Assembly (NCBI RefSeq): GCF_000234665.1
Contig: NC_018337.1
Coordinates: 954,222 to 1,018,221 of the forward strand
Source of the DNA: Leishmania mexicana MHOM/GT/2001/U1103
Taxonomy: Eukaryota; Euglenozoa; Kinetoplastea; Trypanosomatida; Trypanosomatidae
Reading direction: 5' to 3'
Length of the DNA: 64,000 nt
In this document: piece by piece, positions 1 to 9,198 of the stretch
How positions within the stretch are numbered: position 1 is the stretch's first letter
How the letters are laid out: the number at the start of each line of letters is the position of its first letter
Translations under genes and position numbers: made by a program
The notes under the pieces: model-generated
The model's input: the letters and a program-made list of their open reading frames with translations, nothing else
The model's database searches: none
What the model was told of the DNA's origin: nothing

Positions 1-2988
1 AGTGCTCCATTCGTCGCCATCAAACACCTTCATGTGACGCGAAGTAGTCTGCGGCTTCGCCTTATCGCTGTTGTTAGCGCGCACGTCGTGCATCTCCAGG
101 TCAGCAAGCGCGGCGTCCTTCGCCTCACAAAGTCTCACCAGAGCCGCGTTCTCACCTTTCAGGGTTTTCAGGTCCACCAACACATCCAGAAGCTCCGATT
201 CCAAAGCAGCAACATTATCCTCAATGGCCGCTACACCGCGCGCGGCATCCTCGCGAGCCTGCTCCAGCTCCTCCAGCGTCACGGCGTACAGCGGCTCGTC
301 GGCGATCTGCTGCGGCTCCAGCGCGCACTCCGCCGCCTCCTCCGCGGACACAGGCCTCCCCGGCACAGGCAGCGTGCCGTCCGCATCGCGGGCCTCCAGC
401 GCGGCGTGGCGCTTCGCACGGAAGGCGGCCACCTCCAAAGCAAGCCGCTCCGCCTCCGCCTTCTGCGCCTCCAGCTCCGCCGCCAGCTGCTCCACGGCGG
501 CGTCCTTGTCCAGGTACTCCTCCAGCGTCACGGCGTACAGCGGCTCGTCGGCGATCTGCTGCGGCTCCAGCGCGCACTCCGCCGCCTCCTCCGCGGACAC
601 AGGCCTCCCCGGCACAGGCAGCGTGCCGTCCGCATCGCGGGCCTCCAGCGCGGCGTGGCGCTTCGCACGGAAGGCGGCCACCTCCAAAGCAAGCCGCTCC
701 GCCTCCGCCTTCTGCGCCTCCAGCTCCGCCGCCAGCTGCTCCACGGCGGCGTCCTTGTCCAGGTACTCCTCCAGCGTCACGGCGTACAGCGGCTCGTCGG
801 CGATCTGCTGCGGCTCCAGCGCGCACTCCGCCGCCTCCTCCGCGGACACAGGCCTCGCCGGCACAGGCAGCGTGCCGTCCGCATCGCGGGCCTCCAGCGC
901 GGCGTGGCGCTTCGCACGGAAGGCGGCCACCTCCAAAGCAAGCCGCTCCGCCTCCGCCTTCTGCGCCTCCAGCTCCGCCGCCAGCTGCTCCACGGCGGCG
1001 TCCTTGTCCAGGTACTCCTCCAGCGTCACGGCGTACAGCGGCTCGTCGGCGATCTGCTGCGGCTCCAGCGCGCACTCCGCCGCCTCCTCCGCGGACACAG
1101 GCCTCGCCGGCACAGGCAGCGTGCCGTCCGCATCGCGGGCCTCCAGCGCGGCGTGGCGCTTCGCACGGAAGGCGGCAAGCTCTGCGTGCTGTTGGGTGTT
1201 TATTTGATTTAGAGCTTCTGAGAACGCCTCGGATGCTTTGAGCTGAAGTAGGACGTCAATGAGTTCGTATTCGAGTGCAGAAATGGTCTCAGCGGTTTGT
1301 CGGCTCTCAGCAGCAAATGCGTCTTCTAGAGAGCTTAACCGCTTCGCAGTCTGTGCACACTGCTTCTCATACGCTTTCAAGATGTGATGCATCTGTTCCG
1401 CCCTGCCTTTCTCTTCCACGAGTGCTGCTTGAGCTTCATCGGTCGCCTCTTTTTGACGCTTGAACTCTTCCATTGTAATGGCGTACTCTGCGTCTTGTGC
1501 GTCGTGGTCTGGTGAAGCAAGGTTGTAGTGGAAGCGAGCTTGTTCAACCCGTTGCTTCTGCACGCGGTTACTCTCGAGTTCTTTCTCCTGCTTTTCTGCA
1601 AGATCCTTAAGCTTTGATACGATGCTTCGTAACCGAGCGACCTCGGTATTCAGTGTATCGTGATCTTTCTGAGCCTCTGCCACCTGCCTCTTCAACTCGG
1701 CAGCAGATTTGTCTAGAGTGTACTGTAGCGAGCGATTCTCGTTATTGAGTTTGTCGAGAAGCATGAGCAAGTCGCCAATTTCACTCTCGTATGCATCTTT
1801 GTCGTTGCTGAAAGTGGTGTCCGGCATGTTCTCCATGAATTCGTCGAAGTACAGGCCTTCATGCTTACCTTCTGGAATCCCGAGTGCGTGCTCAAGGCCT
1901 TCGATAGCCCTGTCGAGGCCAGTTTTCACACCCAGAGGCTCCTCATGCAGGAGGTGCATGGATGGAAAAGCGTAGCTTGCGAGCCTCTGATCAATTTCCT
2001 TCGTTGTCACGGTTTCCGGGTGACTGACAGAGAATTCAGCAGAAAGGTGCTTTCCATGTGCTGCCATTTTCGGATTCGTCACGCACTGAATCGGCACACA
2101 ACATGCGAAGGCGGCCTCCGCGGCAAAGACGGATTTCGTTTCCTCTGGTTTGTGATGCAACAGGGTATCCCCATCATCCCAAGAAAATGTGATAGTGTGC
2201 TCGGTCATTACCAACGCTGTGCTGCTGTCCCATGTACCCCGCAAGCTCAAATGGGCGTGCTCTTTCATTTTTTCAGGGAAGGTGGATCCGCTCTCTCCAC
2301 CGTCAGGAATTCGTACAAGTTCGGATGCATTCTTCACGCATCTCAGCTGCTCCTCGAGGCCGCGAATCTGATCGCGTAACTCATCGCTTTCTATTTCCGC
2401 CGCCTCAACGGTGGCGCGCAGTTTATGAAGCTCACCGTTGAGCTGACTGTGGCTATACGTCACCGCCTTCTCAATAGAATCTACTTCCTCTGAAGAAAGC
2501 AAGACAGACGGACTTGTCGCCTGCGAGATGAGTCGCAGAATAGAACTGCGGAGGACTGCTATGGAAGAAGACGCGGGGGTAAACTCTTGGCATTTCACTT
2601 GCACCGTCGAAGACCCTTTTATCGTCTCCAGATCAGCCAAAAACGAGCGAGAGCGATTTCGATGCTTGCCAATTAAGACAAGACACTCTGACAACTCCTC
2701 TGATGTTCGCTCTTTCTCCTCCTTTGAAGTTCCACAGCTCTGTGACTCAATACGCTCTCGAATGGCAAGGAGACGCTCTTGGTGGATCTTTGCCTCAGCC
2801 TTCGAAGAAGCGGCTTCACTCTCTAGCTTCGCAGTCATTGTTTCATCCACTGGTGCTCCCACCCACTGGCTGATTACGCACACACGGTCATCAGCGTGAG
2901 TAACAGTCCCAACACCCCATAGCCACTTCTTTTTAGCGTCCAGAAACTCATAAGCGACAACAGACCCCTCCAGAGGTAAATGGGTCAT
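1..2988 (-). CDS. FAZ1-like repeat protein, N-terminal 996 residues (continues beyond window)
   Basis: I translated this frame by hand. It is open from the ATG at 2988 to base 1 with no stop, so the gene leaves the window on the left. The start is the first ATG after an in-frame stop at 3126-3124. Residues about 268-350 form a domain that begins with an aromatic/D-G-D motif (FSWDDGD) and ends in a hydrophobic-His/Leu stretch. I match it to the FAZ1 conserved domain also seen at 21681 and 27898. Residues about 390-600 are heptad-rich coiled coil. Residues about 605-908 are tandem 83-residue repeats. A second FAZ1-type domain seems to begin at about residue 985 (HMKVFDGDEWST) and is cut by the window edge. 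FAZ1-family proteins build the filament that attaches the flagellum to the cell body. The family match is by pattern, not search. It could be FAZ1 itself or a paralogue. It is transcribed away from all other genes here. Confidence 0.82.
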   Translation of the reverse strand, partial: MTHLPLEGSVVAYEFLDAKKKWLWGVGTVTHADDRVCVISQWVGAPVDETMTAKLESEAASSKAEAKIHQERLLAIRERIESQSCGTSKEEKERTSEELSECLVLIGKHRNRSRSFLADLETIKGSSTVQVKCQEFTPASSSIAVLRSSILRLISQATSPSVLLSSEEVDSIEKAVTYSHSQLNGELHKLRATVEAAEIESDELRDQIRGLEEQLRCVKNASELVRIPDGGESGSTFPEKMKEHAHLSLRGTWDSSTALVMTEHTITFSWDDGDTLLHHKPEETKSVFAAEAAFACCVPIQCVTNPKMAAHGKHLSAEFSVSHPETVTTKEIDQRLASYAFPSMHLLHEEPLGVKTGLDRAIEGLEHALGIPEGKHEGLYFDEFMENMPDTTFSNDKDAYESEIGDLLMLLDKLNNENRSLQYTLDKSAAELKRQVAEAQKDHDTLNTEVARLRSIVSKLKDLAEKQEKELESNRVQKQRVEQARFHYNLASPDHDAQDAEYAITMEEFKRQKEATDEAQAALVEEKGRAEQMHHILKAYEKQCAQTAKRLSSLEDAFAAESRQTAETISALEYELIDVLLQLKASEAFSEALNQINTQQHAELAAFRAKRHAALEARDADGTLPVPARPVSAEEAAECALEPQQIADEPLYAVTLEEYLDKDAAVEQLAAELEAQKAEAERLALEVAAFRAKRHAALEARDADGTLPVPARPVSAEEAAECALEPQQIADEPLYAVTLEEYLDKDAAVEQLAAELEAQKAEAERLALEVAAFRAKRHAALEARDADGTLPVPGRPVSAEEAAECALEPQQIADEPLYAVTLEEYLDKDAAVEQLAAELEAQKAEAERLALEVAAFRAKRHAALEARDADGTLPVPGRPVSAEEAAECALEPQQIADEPLYAVTLEELEQAREDAARGVAAIEDNVAALESELLDVLVDLKTLKGENAALVRLCEAKDAALADLEMHDVRANNSDKAKPQTTSRHMKVFDGDEWST
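267..1176 (-). repeat. In-frame 249-bp tandem repeats, about 3.7 copies
   Basis: The unit is exactly 249 bp (83 codons). The same junction recurs at 511, 760 and 1009, and the array ends abruptly at about 1176, where the sequence becomes unique. On the coding strand the unit reads as charged, Ala/Glu-rich coiled coil starting YLDKDAAVEQLAAELEAQKA, followed by a Pro-containing segment (LPVPGRPVSAEEAAE). Copies are nearly identical at DNA level. One visible difference is CTCCCC versus CTCGCC in the GRP/ARP codon: the two copies nearer the 3' end of the gene read GRP, the two nearer the 5' end read ARP. Confidence 0.95.
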
Positions 2989-3206
2989 CGTCGCTGGGTC
3001 TACGGAGAGTCCGACTGAACAAAGCTGGGTATGGAATAATAATCTCTTCAGAAGAAACGTTTGCGATAACTCGCGTTTTCCGTGCAAGCAGGCTTCGATA
3101 GTTCTGATTACAGCACACGCGTTTCAGAAATACACCAGAAACAACCCACTTCTAAAAGTTGCGTCTATCGTGCGCGAGTCCCACTAAAAAGTAGACGCCT
3201 CACAAG

Positions 3207-3218
3207 CTGTAAAAAAAA
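3207..3218 (-). promoter_or_regulatory. Candidate spliced-leader acceptor for the minus-strand FAZ1-like gene
   Basis: Read on the minus strand, a run of eight T is followed by ACAG, with the AG at 3208-3207. This is the usual polypyrimidine-AG layout for trans-splicing and would give a 5' UTR of about 218 nt before the ATG at 2988. It is inferred from sequence only. Confidence 0.5.
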
Positions 3219-5819
3219 GCACTCTACGTTTCCACTCTTTGACACTGTTTGTGACGTGTGGAGAGCTACTGGTCGCCGACAATGCTCTTTATTGTTGGGC
3301 GACTAGAAGCAGCAGACTTTTGGCTTGGTGAACAATGGGAGCTAAAACACAAAATTGTAGCTTAGTACAAAAAGGCGAATGACAAAAAAAAGCTGAAAAA
3401 TAACGGTGAAACAAGCAAACAAGCTACAAAAAAAACGATGTTGGTGCACGGTTTGAACAAACACAACCGTGATTAAGACTGGGAAGCTAGATGAGACTCC
3501 AGCAGTGTACAATTTTCAGACAAGAAAAAACTGTACTTGTGAGTCGGCTGAGTGATTTTTTGTGAGTGGGTATATCCTAGTAGCTCGGAGAAGTGTCCTA
3601 GAGAGAAAGACTCGAACAAAAATGATTGAGAAAACATGCACAGACGCACGCACTATCGCTATGTTTGGTTTGTGAATGTGAAGGAAAGAGAAGCGTGAAC
3701 CGAATGTGGAGAGAACAAAGAACGCAAAAAAGATGAGGAAGTAGAGTGTGTAGTATGAGGCGTGAGAGGGTGCGATTTTTGACATGTCATGAGTTTCTAT
3801 TCAAAAGCAAAGCGCTCGGTTCCGTTATATAGCAACGGAGCATTCGAAGACACACATCGAAGCATTTATTTCGTAATGCAGAAATAGATACTCTGTGGTG
3901 TCACGGTTTTAGTCTACCTTCTCGAAGAGAGAAAAACGAATCGCTGGGTTCTCTGTGTCTAAATGAGCATTATCACATGCTTTCCTAAGCGTACGAGCCA
4001 AAGCTAGGCTTCAGTTCCCTGCTTTAGCCAAGAGAAGCGTGAAAGAAATAGCACGAGGCAAAGAAAGCCTTTCTGTCCTTGTACTCCCATAGGATGTCTT
4101 TTCAGAGGCGCACAGGATCGGCTCTGTGTGCTTCAGAGAGAATGGATGTAGGGAAATGTTCAGCCAAGTGATCTCGTCTCGCTCAAGGCCGCTGTGATCA
4201 GAGAACGAACTCTTGACAAATAATGCACCATTTTACTTACTGCCGCTGCGAGAATATGCCTATATTCACACCCTACGATGTAAGCACTGAGGGTCCCCAG
4301 AAGATGCGATCGACTCATGGATGCATAGTGCATCTGTGTAGCTCGCTCAGAGGAAACGATGGCAACCTACCCCCTAGCATGTAGCAGCTCACAGTTGCAA
4401 GTAACATCTCGCGGGCTTTTCTGCATTTGAAAGTTGCGTGCATATCTCAACTTCAGCACCGGCACCACGTTTGCAGCCCATGAAGTTAAGGCCAGAAGTG
4501 TCGAGTTGTCACAATCCGACTACTTAAATGATGTGCCTACCGTATCTTCAACTGGACGTCGTGGAAAGAAGAGACTCCCCCGTCGACTCCTTCACGAGTC
4601 CCATGTGCTGCGGCACCTGCAGACTTTTTGAGTGTGCAGTCCTGTGGTAAGCCTTCACAAAAAAGAGTCTAGAGGACAATTTGGAATGAAGAGAAGATTA
4701 ACGAGCAGTCTCGACTAAGCACCCTTTCCATTGCTTGGGCAACAAAGCCTCCTGGTTCTGTTGGCCATTTCTGTTCGTTCTTCTAAGAAACGACAACAGT
4801 GAAGAAACGAAATCTTTTGGGGGTATTAACAGCAGTTTCGGTGGTTCTCAGCGAGGCTATGGTACAGACTCACAGCATATGCGCGGAATCGTGGACTCGA
4901 GGTGCAAGCTCCGTGACACCGGTGGGCGAATGCCGACAAATGCAAAAGTGGAATTGAAACAGGTTTAAAACGGTATGCTCATTTGCGGTTGGGTATGCAA
5001 GCAGCACATGCAGATCATAAACTCAGTTGTCCTAGCACTCATAATTACAGTAGCCACACTACAAAAAAATCTTGTTCCTTAAATTAGCTGGTGCTTTCAG
5101 ATAGACACGGCAGCAGCAGCAGATGGCATGAAGAAAAGCGAAAAGGACCCGCACACGAATTCTAGCCTGTCAGTTTTTTTTTCTCATCAAAGTTCACTGC
5201 AGATCACAAGATTGAGCCGGTGAGCATGCGAGAAAGGAACTTTAACAAGACATGATTTTGCTTTACAGGGTCATAGGGAAATGGCAGTAAAGGCCCACAA
5301 TCAGCGCATCCCATGAACGATGCAGGGTGTGTCGGCATCACACTTGCCTCACCTCCATTAGCTTGAAACATCTCCGCTGGTCTTTGCGACTGTTATACGT
5401 TGCTCACCAATTCTAACTGGAAAGTAAAACAAGTGCATCACCTTCCAGCCTCGCGAGAAGCACTCTCACTTTTTGTTCAAGTGTATATGAAAAAGAAAAC
5501 TGGGTGTGGAAACGGGTAGCGATGAAGCTGTGGCACTTGCAAATCTTGCTTTTCTTGGCTGTTAGAGACAGAGATTTCACAGGCAGTGCACAGACCAACG
5601 CAATAAGGAGGCAATATTCAGCATTCATGTACGGGCAGGGTTGCATATACATATATACGTATATTTGCAGATATATATGCATATGCCACGCTCATTACGT
5701 TTGCGAGGCAGAGAGCAAAACTGAAAGCTTCAGCTCAAATGAAAGCCTGCATTGTATCGGTACTCAGCGTTTTTTTTTGATTTTTTCTTTGTTGGCAACG
5801 CTACGACGAGGTCCTCCAT

Positions 5820-6330
5820 TCATCGAGGTATCCACCACTTCGTAAAATGACAAGCAAAGGGAAGTAACGATCGATGCCTCCAACCCAAGGTTCGAAGCTG
5901 CATACGGCTGCCATCGCACAGATTCGGCAACGCCAGCTCAGTCATCCGAGCATGGACTGTGCCGCGAGCTCTGCCTGCCTTCCCCACTGAGCAGGTCGCC
6001 ACGCGATGCGCCTGTCGAGGTTCCTTAGGCTTCCCACAACCAGTAGGTAGTGATGGCCGGGTCAGATGCATCTGAGTCACGCTAACACCCTGCCTACTCA
6101 TAGAGGTGGCACACACATGTGCACTGCCGCAGGTCGCTCCGACGCAATACCATCCAGGATCTGACCGCCAACATGAATAGCAATAAATTGCTCTGGCCTC
6201 CCCGTGTCGTAGGCACCCGACCCTGACACCACCAGAAGGGGTTCTCAATTGGCAGGGGTAGGGGGCTGCTTGGCTTACCCACGAAATGGGCACTGGAGCG
6301 AGATACCACGCGCCGAGGTGCCTCTCGTCG
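5820..6330 (-). repeat. Degenerate SIDER-like retroposon fragment (minus orientation)
   Basis: Reverse-complemented, this segment contains GCGTGGTATCTCGC, then GTGCCCATTT, then AAGCCAAGCAGCC, then GGTGGTGTCAGGGTCGGGTG. The same landmarks occur in the same order in a plus-strand segment at 43205-43340. The shared order, GC content different from its surroundings and position in non-coding DNA suggest two copies of a dispersed element. The general appearance fits the extinct SIDER retroposons that are abundant in Leishmania intergenic DNA. The family assignment is from memory and unaligned, and the ends are approximate. Confidence 0.45.
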
Positions 6331-8976
6331 TCAAGGTTGCAAGTAGGAGAGACGCGTATCAATGCCTTTACTGGCGAAGTTCTTAATACTGTTCGCCCAG
6401 ATAGTCCGAGATATTGGTGAGTATTGCAGTTTTCTGCATTGATTCATATTCGTCTGGACGCGGTGCAACGCATTTTTCGGCGTTTGAAATCAACTGACCG
6501 TGTCGCTTTAGACAGTGCAGACAACAGATTCAACCCCCCCCCACGCGTCTAGAGCAGCCTTATGCACTACACCTCTCCACATCACTTTTTGTGAAAGGAC
6601 CTGTGCCAAATCCGCTTTTCAAGCTCAACGGGTCCTTCATTCAAGAATTGACTGCTGAATGGCCCGAACACGATTGTCCCGCCTGTTATAATAAATGAGC
6701 GGGAAAGCTTTGCATTGTTTGTGCCTCCAGCAGGTTGACGAATTGCAAATGCACTGGTGGCGCCACTCGCCTCTTCTCGATTTCAACTTCCCTGCAGCGC
6801 CGATTTTCACTTGTCGAAGTGCTGAGAAGAGTGGAGCAAGCCTGCGAGACTGCTCCTCACAATATTAGCCTGTGTCGGCTTCACAGTAGAAGTCGAGCTT
6901 GTTTATGAAATGACGTTAGCAACCTTTGGCTTTCTAGATGCCAAACAGAGGTAAGTGACTGGGTAACAGTGCCTCACCCACCTAGTGACAGTTACGGTTT
7001 GCTATATCAACTGAACACACCACTGTTGTTTACCCAGGACAAGAATTCTGGCACACATTTTACCAAATCGTAAGTGGGACGCATTTTTCAGGTTACTCCC
7101 CACTGCAGATGAAGCTGAGTTTGTTTCTCTTGGCCCATATCTTTTGCGAGCTTTTTTTTCGCCGCTGCTGCTGTCTATTTTTTCCTTGGCTCCCCTTTGC
7201 CAGCTCTCAAAGAGGGCCGCCCTGCGGAAGGAAACTCAAACGGTTGCCATGAACCAAGCGTGCACCTAGGGTTTTAACCGCTGCAATACTCCATACTAGT
7301 CGTATCTTGCGAACCTACTAGTAGTGTTGGTCTTTCTTTCAGAAAACGACTCATGGCACTGAAAGAATGAAAAGCAATGGGTAGCTGTCCGCTCCTCTTA
7401 TCACTCCGGTATACGGTGCCCGAATATGGTGGTGCTGTACTTTTTTCCTATTACCGACCTGTACCCTTAGGGCCTCACCTGTGTTCGGTAATCTTCCCTA
7501 ACCATGCTCTGCAAAGGTGTATACAAGCATGCACATGGAAAGAGCAACACTTGGTCGTTGGTCTTGCACTTCTCAGCCTTTGCGAAACGACCAATGCGCT
7601 GCTTCTAGGAGGCTGTTTCTGAGTCAAGATGATCAACGGGTGCACCTAGCAATAGGCAGCTTGGAGCTAGCTTTCTTTCCCTCACCGCTTATCTCCTATT
7701 AGGTTGCGTTTATTGTAGCGAAAAGGAGCAGACCAAGTACTGGGGTTATAAATCCTGCAATGACATTTTCAAGCAGAACCACAAGGTCTCTTATTGGCGT
7801 TAACTCAGGTATACGAACGCCAAGACCCCACGACAACTCCTCGAAGTGCAATTTCACAACTCGTGTGCTCCAGGTTTACACCTTTTTACTTACTGTGAAG
7901 TATGAAGACATGAGAGAAAGCTTGAGGGGTGAAGCACTCTAACTCCTACTTGATTTGTAATTTGCTGCTGTGAAACGCACGGGTCCATCCCCGTAATTAG
8001 GACTAAAATCAAAAGTATGCGTGCTAACTCTCCTTTTGAATAAGGGGTCTGGTTTTCCTCTTCGGGTGTTGAGGGCAGCTGGCTCGCATTCTGGAGCAAT
8101 TCACTGAATGCTCAAATCTACTGTATTCGAGACGCCTAAATTTGTCATTTTGCTGATTTGTTTCTGATTATTTTTCATCTCTACGTTTGCTTGCGTTCTC
8201 ACTGCCAACGTACTATACTCTGCCCGCCTGACATAGTTAAAGTGCATCTACAGGAGGGGCTAGCGTTTCAAGCTACATTTAGGTTTGCTTTTTTTTTTGC
8301 TCTGTTAAGTCAGTGCTGACGCTTACGTGGATGCGCACATGTTCAGCCTAAGCCTCAGAGAGTACCTTAACACATTTCTTACCGTTGCAAATGTTTCTCT
8401 TCAAACGCCTTGCATCTTTTCGAGTCTGTATCTTTGTTTTTTTTTGCTTATTCTCTCTGCGTAGCAGGACGATTGCTTCGGCGTTGTATGCCGCATATGA
8501 TTCTGTACCTCAAAAGGCACGCACGGGAGTATTTTTTCTCTTTCCCTATTGCATTTACACCTTGAGTGAGAATGAAATCCGTTGGATTTTGCTGAAGCGG
8601 ATACACAACAAAAACAAGAGATGATAACAGTTTACATCACTACATGTGCTCTGGTATGACTACAAAGTGTTTTTTTTTGTTATCTCCTGCTCTATTTCCG
8701 CCTGTGTGCGGCTCTGTGACAGCGGGCGTTTTAAGCGACCCCATACTACTCGTTCTACCTCATTGGGGGAGGACGTGGCAACTATCGCACATCCTGTTGC
8801 AGCTTATCGCGTGCAGCTCTCCTTGTGTGGTGAGTAACCTGCTTTCAGGCTATGCTTCCCTTCTCGCATACTACTATGTACCTTTCATTGCCCTTATTTG
8901 TGCATTATTACTGTTGTTACCGAACTTCCTATTAGTAGAGTTTTCTTGCCACTGCTCGTTGCTGGCTCACAGAGCA

Positions 8977-9000
8977 TTTTTTTCACCCGCTTTTTCTCAG
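8977..9000 (+). promoter_or_regulatory. Candidate spliced-leader acceptor for the CC2D-like gene
   Basis: A T/C-rich tract (8977-8998) is followed immediately by AG at 8999-9000. It would leave a 5' UTR of about 198 nt before the ATG at 9199. A weaker alternative AG lies at 9192-9193, only five bases before the ATG. Confidence 0.5.
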
Positions 9001-9198
9001 CACTCTAGAGAATATACGAAGCTCGTATTAGTTCGGATTTACGAGTTGGTGCTATACGTAGACGTGAAACCCCATCGAAGTGCTAATCTGTTTTCTGCCT
9101 GAACGGCGCCACATCGGAAGGAGCTTCTGCATGCCAGATAGTGATCTCTTATCTCCCCGTTTTCAAGTGTTTCCGCTGTTGTCTGCTGTCCAGCTAAG

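Larger units (their letters stand above)
2989..9198. other. Divergent strand-switch region, probable RNA polymerase II initiation region
   Basis: About 6.2 kb separates a minus-strand gene on the left from an all-plus gene array on the right. The DNA is visibly more AT-rich than the coding regions and has many short A or T runs, such as around 3200-3430, 8280-8300 and 8430-8445. It lacks the long GT/CT-rich tracts of the UTRs further right. Open frames here are short and show no family resemblance. In Leishmania and trypanosomes divergent strand switches are where polycistronic transcription starts in both directions, without a conventional TATA promoter. A retroposon-like segment lies at about 5820-6330. 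I see no tRNA or 5S gene. Confidence 0.8.

Noticed and set aside
267..1176. CRISPR-like array
   Set aside because: The repeats are long, directly adjacent, in frame and coding, with no spacers.
34..1212. Plus-strand open frames of about 390 codons over the left repeats
   Set aside because: Shadows of the minus-strand repeat gene; the minus frame is open for 996 codons and has domains and a coiled coil.
5880..5900. tRNA-like B box (GGTTCGAAG) in the strand-switch region
   Set aside because: The motif is incomplete and there is no A box or cloverleaf around it.
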